From the NCBI GenBank assembly GCA_903904515.1, contig CAIVCR010000068.1, positions 1 through 64,000 on the forward strand: a DNA stretch of 64,000 nucleotides, written 5' to 3'. A program made the translations under genes and the position numbers. Below are positions 61,901 to 64,000 of this stretch, in pieces. This stretch comes from an uncultured Bacteroidia bacterium (GTDB lineage Bacteria > Bacteroidota > Bacteroidia > Bacteroidales > Prolixibacteraceae). Every line of letters starts with the position of its first letter. Positions within the stretch are counted from its first letter, which is position 1. Below the pieces are notes generated by a model. The model did no database searches, was not told where the DNA came from, and saw only the letters and a program-made list of their open reading frames with translations.

Positions 61901-64000
61901 AAGCTTCACCAGAAAACACACTCCCCACTTATCAGATGGAGACTGAGCTACACGGTATTAGCTTTTTATAATCACTGGAAAAGTCCTATTCGTGAAGGCT
62001 ATAACGACAATCTGGAGACCATTAAAGCCTGCGTATTGAATGGTGATCATATCTTCACGGGATATTCTGTTGCCTTATACTTAAGATCAAGGATTGTAGC
62101 AGGTGACAATCTGAAAGAAATTATAGAAACCTCTGAAGAGCATTTATCACTGATCAGGAATAGGAAAGGGGGACTGGATTTTTTTCAATGCTTCCAACAG
62201 CTTGCGAAAGCATTGAACGGTCAGACTAACGGTAGCAGCTGGGATGATGCAACTTTTAGCAGCTTCGAAACTTTGGAACGGCTGAACAAGGAAGGGAATA
62301 TGACAAAGCTTGCTTTTTATCATGTAGCAGAAAGCTCCCATCTCTACCTCTTCGGCCAACCCAGAAAGGCTCTTGAAACCAGTCAGATTGTCCTTAAATA
62401 TTCGGCTAATTTCCTGGGCGACATGCTCGAGGTATTTCATGCCGTTTTTACGTCACTTTCCATCTCTTCCTGTTTTGAAGAGATGAATTCCATCGAGAAG
62501 AAAAAATATCTGAAAGTATTTAAAAAGCATATTCATGACCTGAAACTTTGGGCAAAAGGTTGTCCTGAGAATTATGGACCGCACTACGCCCTGTTACAAG
62601 CTGAATTTTTCGCGCTAAATAACAGGTTTGAAAGAGCAATGCTGTTCTATGAACAAGCGATTAAATTAGCTTCAATGAACCGAATAACATACATTGAAGC
62701 TATTGCAAATGAAAGAATTGCCAGTATTTGTGCGAAAAGACAGCTGACCAAACAACGGCAAATTTATCTCACAGATGCCTGGGAAGCGTACCAAAAATGG
62801 GGTGCATACGGCAAATGCAGGCAACTTGAAGAGTTGCATCCGGATTTCTTGAAATCACAACTAAATATTGAAATAAAAGAGAAATCCGGGATCTACGCAG
62901 GCACTTTTGCTTCAAGCACCACAGCTCTCGACCTGGCGAGTGTTTTAAAAGCTTCACAAAGTATCGCGATGGAGGTGAAATATGATGAATTACTGAATAA
63001 GCTGATGCATATTACTATTGAAAATGCAGGAGCGGAAAGAGGATGTTTGCTGCTTTCAATTGGTAATCAGCTATGTATTGAAGCAATAGGTATAACCGGC
63101 ACAAATGAGATTGAAATTCTCCCTTCTGTTCCTTTGAGCGAGATGGATATCGTTCCAAATTCAATCGTGAATTATTGCTGGCGGTCGGAAGAAAATTTAG
63201 TAGTTAATGATGCACTCAACGAAGAGCGATTTAATTTCGATCCTTATATTCAGAAATTTAAAATATTATCGGTTCTCTGCCTGCCAATTAAGGCTCAGGG
63301 AAAATTAACCGGATTACTTTACCTTGAAAACAGACTTTTGAAAGGCGTTTTTAACAAAAACAGAATTGATCTGCTGCAAATGCTGTCCGGACAGATAGGA
63401 ATTTCTATTGAAAACGCCTTGCTTTATGAGAACCTCGAAGAAAAAGTAGCAGAGCGGACTAAAGAAATTGAAAAAGCGTATTCCGAGCTTAAAGATGCGC
63501 AGGCACTCCTGATCCAATCCGAAAAAATGGCTTCTTTAGGCGAACTTACCGCAGGCATCGCCCACGAGATTCAGAACCCTTTGAACTTTGTGAATAATTT
63601 TTCGGAAATAAATGGAGAATTGATTGATGAGTTGATTCAGGAAATTGAAAGTGGCAATCTGGATGAAGTAAAAGCCCTTGCCAATGATATTGCTGACAAC
63701 GAACAAAAGATCTCACAACATGGGAAACGTGCGGAGGCGATTGTGAAAGGGATGCTCCAGCACAGTCGCAGCAGTACCGGAGTCAAAGAACCATGCAATA
63801 TCAATGCACTGGCTGACGAATATTTACGGCTGGCTTATCATGGATTAAAGGCAAAAGATAATTCATTCAATGCTTCGATGATAACCGATTTTGATCCGAC
63901 AATCGGAGCTATTAATATCATTCCTCAGGATATAGGCCGCGTAATTCTGAATTTGATTTCCAATGCGTTTTATGCCATAAATGTAAAGACGCAGCACGCG
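58937..64000 (+). CDS. trifunctional Ser/Thr kinase-ATPase-GAF-histidine kinase, 3' truncated by window
   Basis: An open frame of 1688 codons without a stop in the window, from the ATG at 58937. Order: Ser/Thr protein kinase (about residues 1-265; VVLKQ Lys, IHKDINSGNLMI, DFGISS), AAA-type ATPase (Walker A AGYSGVGKS at about 333, IFLDDLQWADLS at about 460), a long helical TPR-like part (about 700-1320), GAF domain (about 1335-1490), and HisKA with phospho-acceptor His in LGELTAGIAHEIQNPLNF (about 1541), entering the ATPase domain (NLISNAFYAI). This is the large multi-domain kinase architecture found in cyanobacteria and Bacteroidota. It begins two bases after the methyltransferase stop. The last 18 bases match half of a palindromic repeat. 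Confidence 0.88.
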   Translation, partial: MSSSEGQIIHSGYTVVRSLFKNERNEIIMAHRISDKKKVVLKQSVLLNENFLKISKLGHEYDILKDMDHAGIPKVFEILFDGKTVAMVQEYIDGTNLRKLIFEKQISRTEALNIAIQLADILHYIHQNGVIHKDINSGNLMITKDGILKLLDFGISSNLYIETNEILNVDQIEGTLTYISPEQTGRTAYSVTHSCDFYSFGVLLYELLAGKPPFDSIDPLEVIHFHLSRNPIPLTSIIPDLPKGLDMVVAKLMEKNPDERYHSAAGLKSDLMTIRRHYISKEQLHNFKAGSKDQIGHYKQSQKLYGREDELNELIGYYKNLQQLKSMLILVAGYSGVGKSELIRHIKFPIIQDKGTFISGKFDQFKKDIPYYAFIEAIQEFIKNLLAESADKINHWRERITVALGDNAGLITEVIPQLSRIIEKQPLVPKLQPAEQEARFHMVLLDFIYAFSTIENPLVIFLDDLQWADLSSLNLVKRILENPRQENILILGAYRDNEVEKGHPLLITLKQINESNCLVKVIHIMPLSEETTCRITADSFGMDQVQANELGSHVFGKTKGNPFFIHSFLKSLYDKKLVKKDSSEKWIWKQQEIDELGYTDNVIDLMTEGLITLPKHTQEILKYAAVLGNTFNLADLADITETSQTKVYTDLKPAIIGGYINSNDNKYRALALSSFRKDSHPDHQFSVETARFTFSHDKVQQSAYNSIASNSLAALHLRIGRLLLQNRAESFIQEGIFELLNHFAISYQLIENKNEKERIAQLCLIAGRKAKDSTSYNFGVHFLKVAKYLLGNNSWEKNYSLTYDVLSELGECEYLNDNQIDAEIYFNEIVGNARTKFEKLKVYYIHSSLYLKIGNTSESLRIGLEAVKLYDIRFPENKTAIKVATLFKMAKYLFSFSTKYRNPEPLFHLRDCKDEEIIALNKFLIDVATSAYQQDQNLMMLVIFKIVKLYLEKGFTDASGWGFSGFSVVVLSALKMQKRGFNLWEITMKLHQKTHSPLIRWRLSYTVLAFYNHWKSPIREGYNDNLETIKACVLNGDHIFTGYSVALYLRSRIVAGDNLKEIIETSEEHLSLIRNRKGGLDFFQCFQQLAKALNGQTNGSSWDDATFSSFETLERLNKEGNMTKLAFYHVAESSHLYLFGQPRKALETSQIVLKYSANFLGDMLEVFHAVFTSLSISSCFEEMNSIEKKKYLKVFKKHIHDLKLWAKGCPENYGPHYALLQAEFFALNNRFERAMLFYEQAIKLASMNRITYIEAIANERIASICAKRQLTKQRQIYLTDAWEAYQKWGAYGKCRQLEELHPDFLKSQLNIEIKEKSGIYAGTFASSTTALDLASVLKASQSIAMEVKYDELLNKLMHITIENAGAERGCLLLSIGNQLCIEAIGITGTNEIEILPSVPLSEMDIVPNSIVNYCWRSEENLVVNDALNEERFNFDPYIQKFKILSVLCLPIKAQGKLTGLLYLENRLLKGVFNKNRIDLLQMLSGQIGISIENALLYENLEEKVAERTKEIEKAYSELKDAQALLIQSEKMASLGELTAGIAHEIQNPLNFVNNFSEINGELIDELIQEIESGNLDEVKALANDIADNEQKISQHGKRAEAIVKGMLQHSRSSTGVKEPCNINALADEYLRLAYHGLKAKDNSFNASMITDFDPTIGAINIIPQDIGRVILNLISNAFYAINVKTQHA
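63983..64000 (+). repeat. in-frame copy of the palindromic repeat (half, cut by window end)
   Basis: GTAAAGACGCAGCACGCG matches the first 18 bases of the element at 5861-5888 at 16 of 18 positions. Here it is read in frame as VKTQHA, in the variable loop after NAFYAIN of the kinase ATPase domain. The second arm lies outside the window. Confidence 0.6.

Overview
The window looks like a chromosome segment from a member of the Bacteroidota that respires oxygen. The evidence is a type IX secretion gene (PorQ) beside cmk and ispH, many start sites preceded by the Bacteroidota -7 promoter element TAnnTTTG with weak Shine-Dalgarno sites, DUF3570/DUF4266 genes, a moderately AT-rich composition, and the low-complexity intergenic repeats often seen in this phylum. 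I cannot assign an order or genus safely. No rRNA, CRISPR array, integrase or transposase was found.

Bases 1-7270 (minus strand) are one respiratory operon: heavy-metal-binding lipoprotein, Tat-exported 4Fe-4S protein, NrfD-type quinol-interacting membrane protein, membrane-anchored cytochrome c, SCO copper chaperone, and cytochrome c oxidase subunits I, III, IV and II (II is cut by the window edge). The iron-sulfur/NrfD/cytochrome c trio would pass electrons from menaquinol to an A2-type oxidase, like a reduced alternative complex III. Bases 7680-11508 hold pfkA, ispH, cmk and porQ. Bases 11558-26728 are mainly housekeeping genes (EamA transporter, two hydrolases, rsmG, an ECF sigma factor, ribD, prmC, asd, hflX, a phosphoesterase) plus a multi-PAS histidine kinase that appears frameshifted and has a receiver without its phospho-acceptor Asp.

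Bases 26794-30058 are a thioredoxin-ApbE-DUF4266-DUF3570 operon that suggests an extracytoplasmic flavin/redox system. Bases 30515-38571 contain pirin, an M20 peptidase, a cation transporter-like protein, a GH16-like lipoprotein, a collapsed GH106-like pseudogene, a DUF2490 porin-like protein, a CoA-binding protein and a YeiH transporter. A tRNA-Ala(GGC) with its promoter follows at 38798-39014.

Bases 39285-55220 (minus strand) are a defence island. It starts with a SNF2 helicase resembling DISARM DrmD and an N6-adenine methyltransferase resembling DrmMI. An Abi_2 (HEPN) protein with its own promoter follows, then a 1893-residue DUF1998 helicase resembling Druantia DruE with a DUF559-like nuclease tail. 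It ends with a co-translated ArdC-like zinc metallopeptidase and a second HEPN-like protein. DrmA, DrmB, DrmC and BREX core genes are absent, so this is best read as a hybrid DISARM/Druantia-like system and is the main candidate for something undescribed.

A 1.46 kb stretch without recognisable genes (55221-56682) separates the island from a plus-strand operon: an MpaB-family (DUF2236) oxygenase, a SAM methyltransferase, and a very large serine/threonine kinase-ATPase-GAF-histidine kinase truncated at the window end. The last 18 bases of the window, inside that kinase gene, match half of a palindromic repeat that also lies between two genes of the respiratory operon.
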